Source: Dietzia timorensis (lineage in GTDB: Bacteria > Actinomycetota > Actinomycetes > Mycobacteriales > Mycobacteriaceae). Taken from it: DNA of 64,000 nt. The stretch lies in assembly GCF_001659785.1 (NCBI RefSeq), contig NZ_CP015961.1, forward strand, positions 496,001 through 560,000, in the 5' to 3' direction. Under the pieces are notes generated by a model. The model was not told where the DNA came from and did no database searches. It was given only the letters and a program-made list of their open reading frames with translations. Shown here piece by piece: positions 29,263 to 38,021 of the stretch. The translations under genes were made by a program, and so were the position numbers. Within the stretch, counting starts at the first letter, position 1; every line of letters begins with the position of its first letter.

Positions 29263-30870
29263 ATGGGAACGCGCACTATCGGAACGAGATTCGCCGAGCG
29301 GGCGGCCGCGGCCGCGGCGGCGCTCGCGGCTAGCGCGGCGGTATGCGCCCAGGCCGGGGCCGGCCCGATTCCCGGCACCCCAGGTCTCGGCCCACTCGGC
29401 ACCGCCGCGGTGCATGGCGACATCTTTTCCACGGACACGATCCCCGGAGTCGGCCCCGGACGGAACCCGTCGGTCGCGGCGTCGATCCCGGGCGGCACCT
29501 GCTCGTCCGTTTTCGTCGGAGCCGATGGCATCCCGGTGGCGCTGTGCACCGCATACGTCGGCACGGATCCCGTCGAGTTCACCCCACCAACGGTCGTCGC
29601 CTTCGACCCGGCCACCGCGCAGCCCGTCGCCCGCATCCAACTGGCCAAGGGCGCGCTTCTCGGCGGCGTCTATGGATACATGGACGACCGCGACCGTGTC
29701 GTCGTCGCCGACGGCGACCACGTCCTCCACGCCATTGGTCACACCCGCGACGATGCCGGCGGCTGGCGCATGACCGACGACGTCCTCGCCGACCTCGCCC
29801 CGGCCCTCGCCCTCGGCGACCACATCACCGGCCTCGCCCCGGGCACCGACGGGCGAATCTGGTTCGTCACCGTCGACTCGCGTGTAGGTACTGTCCGCCC
29901 CGGCGAACCCGATTCGCTTCGCGTTCTCGACCTTCCCGAGGCGGCAGGAGTACCCACCGGCGAAAGGGTGTCCAACGGGATCACCGTCCGTCCCGGCGGA
30001 GCCTCGGTGATGACCTCCCACGCCCTCTACGAAATAACGCAGGATGACGGCGGAGCCCCGACCCTTTCCTGGCGCCGCGACTACGAGCGAGGAGGCGCGC
30101 GGCACCCGGGGATGCTGGCGCACGGTTCGGGCTCGACCCCGACGTACTTCGGTCCGAGTGGCGACGACTTCGTGGCCTATCTCGACGCCGCGGACCGCTC
30201 AACGCTGTTCGTGCTCGACCGGGCGAGCGGAGAGGTGCGGTGCGAGATGCCGGCGTTCGCGACGACCTTGGATCCGGATACGGTCGCCGCCGACGGCCGC
30301 CTCATCGACGGGCCCGCACAGTCCGAGAATTCGCCGATCGCCCTGGAGAGCCGCGAGGGCGGAGCGTGGTCCATCATCATCGCGAACACGTACGGGTACG
30401 AGTACATGCCGATGGCAGTCGATGGTCCCGCGGCGCCCGCGCATGCGCCGTACAGGGGAGGAATGACCTCCGTCGTCACAGATGGGTCGGAGTGCCACAG
30501 GGCGTGGACGCAGCACTCCCGGACGGCGACACTTCCGAAGGCGACCACAGGGGACCGGCTGATTCACGGACTTGCCTACGGCGATCTGCCCGAGGTTCCA
30601 GCGCACTCAGCGGAGCTGCTCGGTGCCGAGGAAGCGGAGCGCGTCCTGGGCAATGGCGTCTCCAGCGGGCTCGCGCAAAAGGTTGGTCCGGTGTTCTATA
30701 CAGCTGTAGATGCCGATACCGGCGAGGAGGTCATCCGCAGCAAGGTGGGGGATGCGCCGGTGGACGAGCCGATGGAACTCACCGGAACGGTGGCGCCGGC
30801 AATCGATGGCGGGCCGGGCGCGTACTGGCAGGCGACGATGGGACGGATGTTGCGCATCGGGCCGCCTTAG
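29263..30870 (+). CDS. Secreted protein of unknown function, probable beta-propeller
   Basis: The 535-residue protein begins with a cleavable signal peptide (Ala-rich core, cut near residue 30-35). The rest has many short beta-rich segments such as PTVVAFDPATAQPVARIQL, TGLAPGTDGRIWFVTVDSRVGTV and NGITVRPGGASVMTSHALYEI, a spacing resembling six- or seven-bladed propellers of the SMP-30/NHL kind. No catalytic motif is evident. Pairs of Cys (for example TCSSVF and ALCTAY) could form disulfides outside the cell. I do not recognise the family. It stands divergent from the MarR gene. Confidence 0.6.
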   Translation: MGTRTIGTRFAERAAAAAAALAASAAVCAQAGAGPIPGTPGLGPLGTAAVHGDIFSTDTIPGVGPGRNPSVAASIPGGTCSSVFVGADGIPVALCTAYVGTDPVEFTPPTVVAFDPATAQPVARIQLAKGALLGGVYGYMDDRDRVVVADGDHVLHAIGHTRDDAGGWRMTDDVLADLAPALALGDHITGLAPGTDGRIWFVTVDSRVGTVRPGEPDSLRVLDLPEAAGVPTGERVSNGITVRPGGASVMTSHALYEITQDDGGAPTLSWRRDYERGGARHPGMLAHGSGSTPTYFGPSGDDFVAYLDAADRSTLFVLDRASGEVRCEMPAFATTLDPDTVAADGRLIDGPAQSENSPIALESREGGAWSIIIANTYGYEYMPMAVDGPAAPAHAPYRGGMTSVVTDGSECHRAWTQHSRTATLPKATTGDRLIHGLAYGDLPEVPAHSAELLGAEEAERVLGNGVSSGLAQKVGPVFYTAVDADTGEEVIRSKVGDAPVDEPMELTGTVAPAIDGGPGAYWQATMGRMLRIGPP

Positions 30871-30892
30871 GCCCCATCTCGCCATTGTGACG

Positions 30893-30995
30893 TAGGACAC
30901 ACTAATTTTTTGTAGTCCATCCTAAGCTTATTCTCAATTAGTACAAAAATTATACTTGAATAAAACTGGAACTATTCCAGAAATCGGGCTATGGT
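30893..30995 (+). promoter_or_regulatory. AT-rich furA-katA promoter with possible Fur-type boxes
   Basis: This stretch is much richer in A and T than its surroundings. TTATTC at 30928-30933 and GAATAA at 30958-30963 form an inverted pair, and GGAACTATTCC (30968-30978) is a short palindrome. A TATGGT box at 30990-30995 ends seven bases before the furA ATG, so the mRNA is probably leaderless. FurA proteins usually bind AT-rich inverted repeats in front of their own gene. Confidence 0.5.
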
Positions 30996-31002
30996 GGGAG
31001 CC

Positions 31003-31461
31003 ATGACAACGGAGAACCCAGTAGCTGTGAAGCTGCGCGAGTCGGGATTGCGGGTCACCGCGCCTCGCCTCGCGGTGTTCAACGTTGTCGACAAGAAGGC
31101 GCACATTCCAGCGGAAGATGTGGCATCGGACGTTCGTGCACAGCTGGGCACGGTGTCGACACAGACCGTGTACGACGCTCTGCGCACTCTTGTGGAAGTC
31201 GGCCTCATCAGCCGGATCGAACCTGCCGGGCACCCGGCGCTCTACGAAACCCGAATCGGGGACAACCACCACCACGTGGTGTGCCGCGAATGCGGGCGAG
31301 TGGAGGACGTGTCCTGCGCGATCGGAGAGGCTCCGTGCCTCGATGCCGCGGAGCACCACGGGTTCACCATCGACGAGGCCGAAGTCGTCTACTGGGGCAC
31401 CTGCCCCGAATGTGCGAAGAGGGCGGCCGCCACCAAGCCCGCCGAATCGCCACCCCGGTAG
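31003..31461 (+). CDS. furA: Fur-family regulator (FurA/PerR type)
   Basis: The 152-residue protein has an N-terminal winged helix (LRESGLRVTAPRLAVFNVV; TVSTQTVYDALRTLVEVGLI) and the metal-binding half with NHHHVVCRECGRVED and a second CPEC pair, so both CxxC zinc pairs are present. FurA proteins beside catalase genes sense peroxide and derepress katA or katG. It lies 56 bases ahead of katA on the same strand. Start ATG 31003 was preferred to one at 30991 because the -10 box overlaps the latter. Confidence 0.9.
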   Translation: MTTENPVAVKLRESGLRVTAPRLAVFNVVDKKAHIPAEDVASDVRAQLGTVSTQTVYDALRTLVEVGLISRIEPAGHPALYETRIGDNHHHVVCRECGRVEDVSCAIGEAPCLDAAEHHGFTIDEAEVVYWGTCPECAKRAAATKPAESPPR

Positions 31462-31517
31462 CCTGCACGATTCATTCCCTAACCAGCCCACAACCTGCCC
31501 ATAACGGAGGGTCTGAA

Positions 31518-33059
31518 ATGACGAACGAGAACATCCACCCGGCGGACCGCGGGTCCGTCGACATCCCGGCCGGATCGCCGACGACCATGAACAGTGGCGT
31601 TCCCGTCCCCAGCGACGAGTACTCGGCGCAGGTCGGACAGCAGGGCCCGCACCCGAGCCACGATGTGTACCTCATCGAGAAGCTCGCGCAGTTCAACCGT
31701 GAGCGCGTTCCGGAGCATCTCGTCCACGCGAAGGGTTCGGGCGCGTTCGGCGAGCTCGAGGTCACAGAAGACATTTCGAAGTGGACCAAGGCGGACTTCC
31801 TGCAGAAGGGCAAGAAGACCCCGATGCTCGCGCGTTTCTCCACCGTTGCCGGTGAGCAGGGCTCGCCGGACACGTGGCGCGACCCGCGCGGTTTCGCGCT
31901 CAAGTTCTACACCGAGGACGGCAACTACGACCTCGTGGGCAACAACACCCCGGTGTTCTTCGTCCGCGATGCGATCAAGTTCCCCGACTTCATCCGTTCG
32001 CAGAAGCGTAAGGGCGGTTCGGGCCTTCGTAACAACGCGATGCAGTGGGATTTCTGGACGCTGTCGCCGGAGTCCACGCACCAGGTCACCTGGCTGATGG
32101 GCGACCGCGGCTTGCCGAAGACCTACCGCCACATGGACGGTTTCGGTTCGCACACCTACCAGTTCATCAACGCCGCGGGTGAACGAAACTGGGTGAAGTT
32201 CCACTTCAAGACGAATCAGGGAATCGACTTCCTCACCCAGGACGAGGCCGACAAGCTCGCCGGTACCGACCCGGACCTGCACCGCAAGGACCTCTTCCAG
32301 TCGATCCAGAACGGCGACTTCCCGTCCTGGACGCTGTACGTGCAGATCATGCCGGTCGACGAGGCGGACGGCTACCGCTTCAACCCGTTCGACCTCACCA
32401 AGGTCTGGTCGCAGAAGGACTACCCGCTGCACAAGGTCGGCACGATGACCCTCAACCGCAACCCGCTCAACTTCTTCTCGCAGATCGAGCAGGCTGCGTT
32501 CGAGCCGTCCAACCTCGTGCCCGGTATCGGCTTCTCTCCTGACAAGATGTTGCTCGGCCGCGTGTTCGCTTATGCGGACATCCATCGCTACCGGATCGGT
32601 GCGAACTACCAGCAGCTCCCTGTTAACCAGCCTCTCGCGCCGGTTAACTCGTACGCGAAGGAGGGGGCGATGAACTACCAGTTCCATCACCCCGCCGTCG
32701 CCGAGTACTACCCGAACTCGACCGGTGGGCCCGCTGCACAGCCGGAGCGCGCCTTCGACTTCGGCGAGTGGGACACCAAGGGTGCCAACATCTACCGCGG
32801 CGAGTACGTCCAGCATGCCGAAGACTCCGACCAGGCCCAGGCGACGACTCTCTACCGCGACGTCATGGACGATGCAGCGCGTGAGCGCCTTGTCGGCAAC
32901 ATCGTCGGCCATGTCTCGGCGGTCGACCCGTCCGAGACCGATCTCCTCGAGCGTGTCTACGCCTACTGGGGCGCGGTCGACGAGGGCCTCGGCCGCAAGG
33001 TCCGCGACGGGGTCGAGTCGAACCCGAACCGCGGCGACGCCAAGCTCGGCTGGAACTAA
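31518..33059 (+). CDS. katA: Heme catalase (monofunctional, small-subunit clade)
   Basis: KatA breaks down hydrogen peroxide. The distal His is H70 (VHAKGSGAFG), the distal Asn lies in FFVRDAIKFPDF, and the heme-ligand Tyr is in RVFAYADIHRYRIG. The 513-residue length matches clade 3 catalases. The ATG has GGAGGG eight bases upstream. It follows furA, which probably controls it. A strong terminator ends the unit. Confidence 0.97.
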   Translation: MTNENIHPADRGSVDIPAGSPTTMNSGVPVPSDEYSAQVGQQGPHPSHDVYLIEKLAQFNRERVPEHLVHAKGSGAFGELEVTEDISKWTKADFLQKGKKTPMLARFSTVAGEQGSPDTWRDPRGFALKFYTEDGNYDLVGNNTPVFFVRDAIKFPDFIRSQKRKGGSGLRNNAMQWDFWTLSPESTHQVTWLMGDRGLPKTYRHMDGFGSHTYQFINAAGERNWVKFHFKTNQGIDFLTQDEADKLAGTDPDLHRKDLFQSIQNGDFPSWTLYVQIMPVDEADGYRFNPFDLTKVWSQKDYPLHKVGTMTLNRNPLNFFSQIEQAAFEPSNLVPGIGFSPDKMLLGRVFAYADIHRYRIGANYQQLPVNQPLAPVNSYAKEGAMNYQFHHPAVAEYYPNSTGGPAAQPERAFDFGEWDTKGANIYRGEYVQHAEDSDQAQATTLYRDVMDDAARERLVGNIVGHVSAVDPSETDLLERVYAYWGAVDEGLGRKVRDGVESNPNRGDAKLGWN

Positions 33060-33110
33060 GCCCAGTCGCCCGTGGTCGCCCGCCCCTCGGCGGGAGGCCG
33101 CACCTGCCCG

Positions 33111-33156
33111 AGGCGCTGCCCCGTACTCCACGTGAGTGCGGGGCAGCGCCTTTTTT
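33111..33156 (+). terminator. Terminator after katA
   Basis: An 11-base perfect stem (33112-33122 with 33140-33150) is followed by six T (33151-33156). This is one of the clearest terminators in the window. Confidence 0.93.
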
Positions 33157-33431
33157 CGTCCCCGTGGACGACGACAAACAAACAAACAAACCAGGTATGA
33201 CGGCGGACCTAAGTACTTCCCAAGCGGCCGCCGAGTTTTCTCGGCCGTAATGGAGCCATCAACAACGCCGCGTGGCGCGATGCGCTGCGCAGCCGAGGCC
33301 ATCGTGTGCGAGAAATCTACGAGTGTAAAGGTGAGCGAAAACTTAGCTGTTAACGCCTCCGGAGAGCCGCGCCGATGTATCGGGTGGACAGAGCCACACC
33401 CCCTCAAGAGCGCTACGGAAGGATGCTCGTC
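33157..33431. other. Non-coding gap upstream of small secreted proteins
   Basis: No gene is seen. An aaac microsatellite (four units) lies at about 33174-33190, one TGACGGCGGA copy at 33198-33207, and a small hairpin (gccgag/ctcggc) near 33229-33246. The ribosome site GGAAGG at 33417-33422 belongs to the next gene. Confidence 0.6.
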
Positions 33432-33842
33432 ATGTCGAAGAAGGCCCTTTCCATCGCAGCCGCAACCCTGTTCGCCCTCGGTGTGGGCGCCCCAGCGGCC
33501 TCGGCACAGCACACCGCCACACCGAAACCCGCGCCGAATCCCGTCGGCCAGATCCTCGGCGACGGTCCGAAGGGCGGCATCGAAACGCCGCCGTCGATCG
33601 GCAGCCTCGACACCGAGCAGTCGAAGCCCGTCATCGACGCGATCACCACCACCAACACCAGCGATCCGATGAACGAGCTGGATTGCATCACCACCCACTT
33701 CGAGCAGATGAACACTGATGCCAAGACCTGGGGCTACACCGGGTGCGAGGCCGACGAAGAAGGCAACTGGACGTTTACCTGGCAGTCCATCGCCCCCGAG
33801 TTCGCATTCCTCGAGCCGTTCATCGTTTACGCCGACGCCTAG
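33432..33842 (+). CDS. Small secreted protein, first of a paralogous pair
   Basis: The 136-residue protein has a clean signal peptide (MSKKALSIAAATLFALGV, cut after ASA). A Pro-rich stretch follows, then a C-terminal domain of about 55 residues with two Cys spaced C-X19-C and the ending EGNWTFTWQSIAPEFAFLE. The same spacing and ending occur in the next gene, so the two arose by duplication. The Cys pair probably forms a disulfide. I do not know the family. Start ATG 33432 has GGAAGG nine bases upstream. Confidence 0.7.
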   Translation: MSKKALSIAAATLFALGVGAPAASAQHTATPKPAPNPVGQILGDGPKGGIETPPSIGSLDTEQSKPVIDAITTTNTSDPMNELDCITTHFEQMNTDAKTWGYTGCEADEEGNWTFTWQSIAPEFAFLEPFIVYADA

Positions 33843-33881
33843 GCGCCCCTCGTACCGATCCCACTCTTCGAAAGGCCCGTC

Positions 33882-34232
33882 ATGCTCAGAAAAACCCTCG
33901 CCGCCACCGCCGCAGGGCTCCTCGCCGTATCGCTCGGGGTCGGCACAGCCTCCGCGCAGTCCGCCGACGCCCCCGAACAGGCCGCAACTTCCTCGGCGAC
34001 AGGTTCGCTGCAGTCCGGTCCGCTGTTCGATCTGCTCACCGAACAGCACGAGTCGGCGCCCCAGGAGAACCTGTACTTCTGCGGGAAGGCGCAGCGTCAT
34101 GACAAGACCACGGCTCCATGGAAGCTTGACGTCTCCGAGTGTGAGGAGAATGCCGATGGGGAGTACTTCTACACCTGGCGAGAGGTGAAAGAAGAGTTCA
34201 AGTTCCTCGAAGGTCTCATCACCGGGGCCTAG
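33882..34232 (+). CDS. Small secreted protein, second of a paralogous pair
   Basis: The 116-residue protein starts with the signal MLRKTLAATAAGLLAVSLG, cut near TASA, then a Ser/Ala/Gln-rich stretch and a C-terminal domain with C-X19-C and the ending DGEYFYTWREVKEEFKFLE. It shares these features with the preceding gene, but otherwise has diverged strongly. The two genes are 39 bases apart and end at one terminator, so they form an operon. Function unknown. Confidence 0.7.
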   Translation: MLRKTLAATAAGLLAVSLGVGTASAQSADAPEQAATSSATGSLQSGPLFDLLTEQHESAPQENLYFCGKAQRHDKTTAPWKLDVSECEENADGEYFYTWREVKEEFKFLEGLITGA

Positions 34233-34259
34233 CATCCTCGTCGGTGCCCAGCCCCGCCA

Positions 34260-34306
34260 CCGGCCCTCGCCTCGACAACTGTTGAGGTGCGGGCCGGTAC
34301 TTTTTG
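34260..34306 (+). terminator. Terminator after the secreted-protein pair
   Basis: Outer stem accggccc/gggccggt (34260-34267 with 34292-34299) plus an inner gcctc/gaggt stem is followed by ACTTTTTG. Confidence 0.85.
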
Positions 34307-34383
34307 CGCACAAACGGACAAGCAGCCATGCACGCCGCGCGGTTACCTTGGAAGCAGCCACCGAACTGCGAGGAGAACTCCCG

Positions 34384-35295
34384 ATGTCCGACGTCAGCAC
34401 TACCTCCCAGAAGATCGTCCCCAACATCTGGTCCAACCAGCGAGCCGAGGAGCAGGCAGAGTTCTATGCCGATGTGTTTCGCGATTTCTCCTCCGAGGTG
34501 ACGGGCCGATACCCGACCGAGGGCCTGCCCGATTTCCAGAAGGACATGGCCGGTAAACCGGTCACGGTGGACCTGCAGCTCGCGGGCACGCGGATCACGA
34601 TCATCAATGCCGGACCCGAGTTCGAGCCGAACCCGTCGGTCAACTTCATGCTCAACTTCGACCCGGTGCTGTACCCGGATGCGAGCGAGTACCTGGACGC
34701 GACGTTCGAGAAACTCGCCGACGGAGGTTTCGTGATGATGCCCAAGGACGAGTACCCGTTCAGCAAGAAGTACGCGTGGGTGATGGACAAGTTCGGGGTG
34801 AGCTGGCAACTTATCCTCACCGATCCCGCCGGCGAGCCTCGCCCGTTCGTGTTGCCCTCGCTCATGTTCTGCGGGGCGGCTCAGAACAAGGCGCGCGAGG
34901 CAGTGAGTTCCTATATCGAGCTGATTCCGGGATCGAGCTGGGGAAACGTCGCCGAGTATCCGGAGCAGACGGGCCCGGCTGAGGCGGGCACGATTGTGTT
35001 CTCCGATTTCCAACTCGCCGGGCAGTGGTTTACCGCGATGGATTCGGCGGTCGAGCAGCCGTTCACGTTCAACGAGGGCATGTCGCTGATGATCATTGCG
35101 CACGGTCAGGACGAGATCGACCGTTACTGGGCCACGCTGTCCACGGTTCCCGAATCCGAGCAGTGCGGCTGGTGCAAGGACGCGTTCGGGCTCAGCTGGC
35201 AGGTCGTGCCCGACAATATGGACGAGCTGATGAGCAGGCCCGGGGCGTACGAGGCGATGATGCAGATGGGCAAGCTGGAGATCGCCAAGTTCTAG
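34384..35295 (+). CDS. Two-domain VOC/PhnB-like protein
   Basis: The 303-residue protein is made of two halves with the same PhnB-type (3-demethylubiquinone methyltransferase-like) VOC fold: IVPNIWSNQRAEEQAEFY with KFGVSWQLIL, and SLMFCGAAQNKAREAVSSYIE with AFGLSWQVVP. Such proteins may act as dioxygenases, lyases or binding proteins; the usual metal residues are not obvious here. The ATG has AGGAG nine bases upstream. It ends 5 bases before the mrpG stop on the other strand. Confidence 0.8.
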   Translation: MSDVSTTSQKIVPNIWSNQRAEEQAEFYADVFRDFSSEVTGRYPTEGLPDFQKDMAGKPVTVDLQLAGTRITIINAGPEFEPNPSVNFMLNFDPVLYPDASEYLDATFEKLADGGFVMMPKDEYPFSKKYAWVMDKFGVSWQLILTDPAGEPRPFVLPSLMFCGAAQNKAREAVSSYIELIPGSSWGNVAEYPEQTGPAEAGTIVFSDFQLAGQWFTAMDSAVEQPFTFNEGMSLMIIAHGQDEIDRYWATLSTVPESEQCGWCKDAFGLSWQVVPDNMDELMSRPGAYEAMMQMGKLEIAKF

Positions 35296-35300
35296 GGGTT

Positions 35301-35663
35301 CTACTCGTCGAGGTCGCGCGTGTCGGTGTCCGGGTCGAGAGGAGTGTCCGACATGAACACCGCGCGTGCGATAGTCATCGAGGCGATGGTCACGACGAAG
35401 AACGTCGCGAAGATCGCGATGAGAACCTCGCCGAGATTCACCCATGTGAAGCCGTGCTCCACGGTCACGTGAGCGAACGCCGCGAGGATGAAGAACACCA
35501 TGCCGAGTCCTGTGGCCACCGACATCGTATTGGTTCGGCCGAGGGCGTCGCGGACTCGATTGACCGCGACCATGGCGGTGAGGAAGCACAGCGCGCCGAG
35601 GATCGCAGGGACACCGACGGCAAGGTCTGTCCAGATGGTTTCGGAAAGCGGGTTTTCGTTCAT
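35301..35663 (-). CDS. mrpG: Cation/proton antiporter subunit MrpG
   Basis: Last gene of the Mrp operon. The 120-residue protein has three hydrophobic segments (AVGVPAILGALCFLTAMVAV, TGLGMVFFILAAFA, GEVLIAIFATFFVVTIA) and the MrpG motif NRVRDALGRTNTMSVATGLG. The tail (DTPLDPDTDTRDLDE) is acidic. The start ATG 35663 overlaps the mrpF stop in ATGA. Mrp complexes exchange Na+ (or K+) for protons and help in salt and alkali tolerance. Confidence 0.88.
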   Translation of the reverse strand: MNENPLSETIWTDLAVGVPAILGALCFLTAMVAVNRVRDALGRTNTMSVATGLGMVFFILAAFAHVTVEHGFTWVNLGEVLIAIFATFFVVTIASMTIARAVFMSDTPLDPDTDTRDLDE

Positions 35664-35932
35664 CGTCGTCCTCGGGAAATCAGCCTGGCCAGGGCAACAG
35701 TCGACAGGATTCCGATCAGTGAGCCGATCATCATGACATCGAGGGCAACGACCGATTCCCTCCACATCATGAACAAGGCGAACAACGCCAGCGCACTGAA
35801 GTAGACGATGTCCGCGAGGACGATTCGGGTCTCGTCGTCGCGGTCAAACACGATGCGAAGCGCGGTGCCGACCAACGACAACGCCATGATTACCAGCGCG
35901 GCGCCGAGTAGCCATGCAAGAAGAGTGCTCAT
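35660..35932 (-). CDS. mrpF: Cation/proton antiporter subunit MrpF
   Basis: A 90-residue membrane protein with three hydrophobic segments. The motif DETRIVLADIVYFSALALF matches the MrpF pattern (R.......D....n). Both ends overlap neighbouring Mrp genes by four bases. Confidence 0.88.
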   Translation of the reverse strand: MSTLLAWLLGAALVIMALSLVGTALRIVFDRDDETRIVLADIVYFSALALFALFMMWRESVVALDVMMIGSLIGILSTVALARLISRGRR

Positions 35933-36300
35933 TGCTCGCTTCCTTCCTCTCGGCTGCGGGAACGCTCAGGCGAATCCTTTGAGGACAGCACGGAAAGTAG
36001 ACGTCGTTCCATGTCCTTGAAGCCGGCGATCAGTTCGTCGTGGTCCCCACCGAGTACGCAGTGGACGTAGATTTCGCGATCTCCGATGCCGATCACCAGG
36101 GTCGACGGAGTCACGGTGATCGCCCACGACAACATGGTCGCCTGGAGGTCGGTCGTCCCCATCAACGGGTACCTGACGATAACGGGCGGGCCGACTCGCC
36201 CGGGGGTGAGCGATGCCCTGGCGACGTCGCGCGTCGATTTCAGGATCTGTAACAGCAGCCACAGTGAGACGGCCGGCACTCGTGCGATTCTGCCTATCAC
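35929..36300 (-). CDS. mrpE: Cation/proton antiporter subunit MrpE, short form
   Basis: A 123-residue protein. The N-terminal membrane part is reduced to one segment (VSLWLLLQILKSTRDVA); then comes the characteristic ATMLSWAITVTPSTLVIGIG core and the VHCV segment. Many MrpE proteins are about 160 residues with two or three membrane segments, so this is a short form. It is in frame with and overlaps mrpD and mrpF. Confidence 0.85.
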   Translation of the reverse strand: MIGRIARVPAVSLWLLLQILKSTRDVARASLTPGRVGPPVIVRYPLMGTTDLQATMLSWAITVTPSTLVIGIGDREIYVHCVLGGDHDELIAGFKDMERRLLSVLSSKDSPERSRSREEGSEQ

Positions 36301-38021
36301 TTGCTCGTCTCCCTTTCACCATCGAACGAAGCGTCGCCGCCGAAGAGTTCGATGGGCCCATCGCCGCCTCCGAGCGGACGGATCAGAGAATGTCCTTCCA
36401 CGGCGTCCGAGCCCAGAACCGATTGCACGTATCCGCGCGTATCGATAAGTCCCGAAACGGCGGAGTCGACGGTTTCCGCAAGTGGCTGGTAGCCGAAGAA
36501 CATCGCGATACTGAGCCCCGCGAAAACGACGGCAGGGCCCTTTGCGATACCGGCGATCTTCTTCTCCGGTGCCGGGGCGGATTCGGTCTCGACGTCGGTG
36601 TATTCGTCTTCGTCGTCGTCCGCGTCCTCGTCCTCGTGTTCGGGAGCCGAGCCGGACGAAGCTCCTCGATCCCACATCACTCGGCGCCACAGCCGAATCA
36701 TCGCGATGAGGCCGAAGAACCAGCCGAGGCACACGACTGCGAGCATGATCAGGCCCGTCCAACCGCCCGCTTCTGCGCCGGCGCGGACGACTTCGAATTT
36801 GCCGATGAGGCCGCTGGTCAAGGGGAGGCCGATGAGCGAGGCGACGAGCACGACTGCGACGATCGCGAGGCTCCGTTCGCGCCACCACATGCCGTGCAGG
36901 GAATTCTGACCGCTGACCCGGACCGTTCCGTAGTGATGCTCCATCACGCCGAACGCCGAGATCAGTCCACCAACGGTGATCATGTGGTGGATCATGTACA
37001 CGATGGTGGCGGTCAGCGAAGCTGTAACCAACGGCGCTGCCAGCTGCGGTGCACCCTCGATGCCGCTCTGGGTCGATCCGACCGCGAGGGACGCGAGAAT
37101 GACGCCGACGCCGGCGACCATCTGCCATGCGATGACGCTGCGTACCCGTGATCCCGAGCTCGAGGCGATCGAACCGGTGAGTGTGGTGGCAAGGGCGACG
37201 GCGAGGAGAAGCCATCCCCAGCTCGGATCGAGGTCGAAGGCGACGGTCCACACCCGGATGACCGCGTAGAGCGCCACCTTGGTGTGCAGTCCGGCGAACA
37301 GAGCCATGACGCCGGGGCTGGTGTGCGGATAGGTCTGTGGGAGCCACCCATGAACGGGAGTCGCGCCGGCCTTGATGCACAAGGCCACGAGCACGAGCCC
37401 GAGAGCGAACGCCAATCGGCCGTCCTCACGTGCCGCCCCGGCGAGTGCCGAGAGGTTGACTGTTCCGGCCACGCCGTACACGAAACCGACTGCCGCGAGA
37501 AGCAGGGTGGAGGTGACGAGATTGACGATAACGAAGAGTCGCCCCGCCGAGATGCGGCGTTTCGTTCCTGTCATGGCGAGCAACGCATAGGACGGAAGCA
37601 GCATGACTTCCACCCAGACGAACAGGTTGAAAAGGTCTCCGGTGAGCATGGCACCGTTGACGCCGCCGAGGAGCAGGAGCGTCAAGGCAGTAAAGTACCG
37701 ATTCCGCCTGATATCACCGGTCGCGTCGCTCAGCCACACACCGAGCACCGTGACCAGTGCACACAGGGTGAGCATGAGCGCCGAAAAGGTATCCGAGACG
37801 AGTGGGATCGACACTCCGGGCACGAAGCTGCCGATGTTGATCGCAACGGCCGCTTCTCCGCGAAGGTGAAGGAGAAGCGCGAAAGCACCGATCAGGGATG
37901 CCGCAGGGACGGCAAAGGCCAGTACGCGACGAATCGCCGAGAACGGAATGAGCACCGCCGCCGCGCTGGCGATGATGGGGACTCCGGCAAACAAGGGGAG
38001 AAGGGCACCGATGTTTGTCAT
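36297..38021 (-). CDS. mrpD: Cation/proton antiporter subunit MrpD
   Basis: A 574-residue relative of the proton-pumping NuoM/NuoN subunits, with about 14 membrane segments. The conserved Glu/Lys pair region appears in LFVWVEVMLLPSYALLA and GATPVHGWLPQTYPHTSPGVMAL. Near residue 445-480, between the last membrane segments, is a run of acidic residues (HEDEDADDDEDEYTDVE) that I do not recall from the usual MrpD. The start overlaps mrpC. Confidence 0.93.
   Translation of the reverse strand: MTNIGALLPLFAGVPIIASAAAVLIPFSAIRRVLAFAVPAASLIGAFALLLHLRGEAAVAINIGSFVPGVSIPLVSDTFSALMLTLCALVTVLGVWLSDATGDIRRNRYFTALTLLLLGGVNGAMLTGDLFNLFVWVEVMLLPSYALLAMTGTKRRISAGRLFVIVNLVTSTLLLAAVGFVYGVAGTVNLSALAGAAREDGRLAFALGLVLVALCIKAGATPVHGWLPQTYPHTSPGVMALFAGLHTKVALYAVIRVWTVAFDLDPSWGWLLLAVALATTLTGSIASSSGSRVRSVIAWQMVAGVGVILASLAVGSTQSGIEGAPQLAAPLVTASLTATIVYMIHHMITVGGLISAFGVMEHHYGTVRVSGQNSLHGMWWRERSLAIVAVVLVASLIGLPLTSGLIGKFEVVRAGAEAGGWTGLIMLAVVCLGWFFGLIAMIRLWRRVMWDRGASSGSAPEHEDEDADDDEDEYTDVETESAPAPEKKIAGIAKGPAVVFAGLSIAMFFGYQPLAETVDSAVSGLIDTRGYVQSVLGSDAVEGHSLIRPLGGGDGPIELFGGDASFDGERETSK

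Noticed and set aside
31479-34436. 985-residue open frame antisense to katA and the secreted proteins
   Set aside because: Composition (Arg, Val, Glu) is typical of a reverse-strand shadow of high-GC genes; katA on the other strand is unmistakable.
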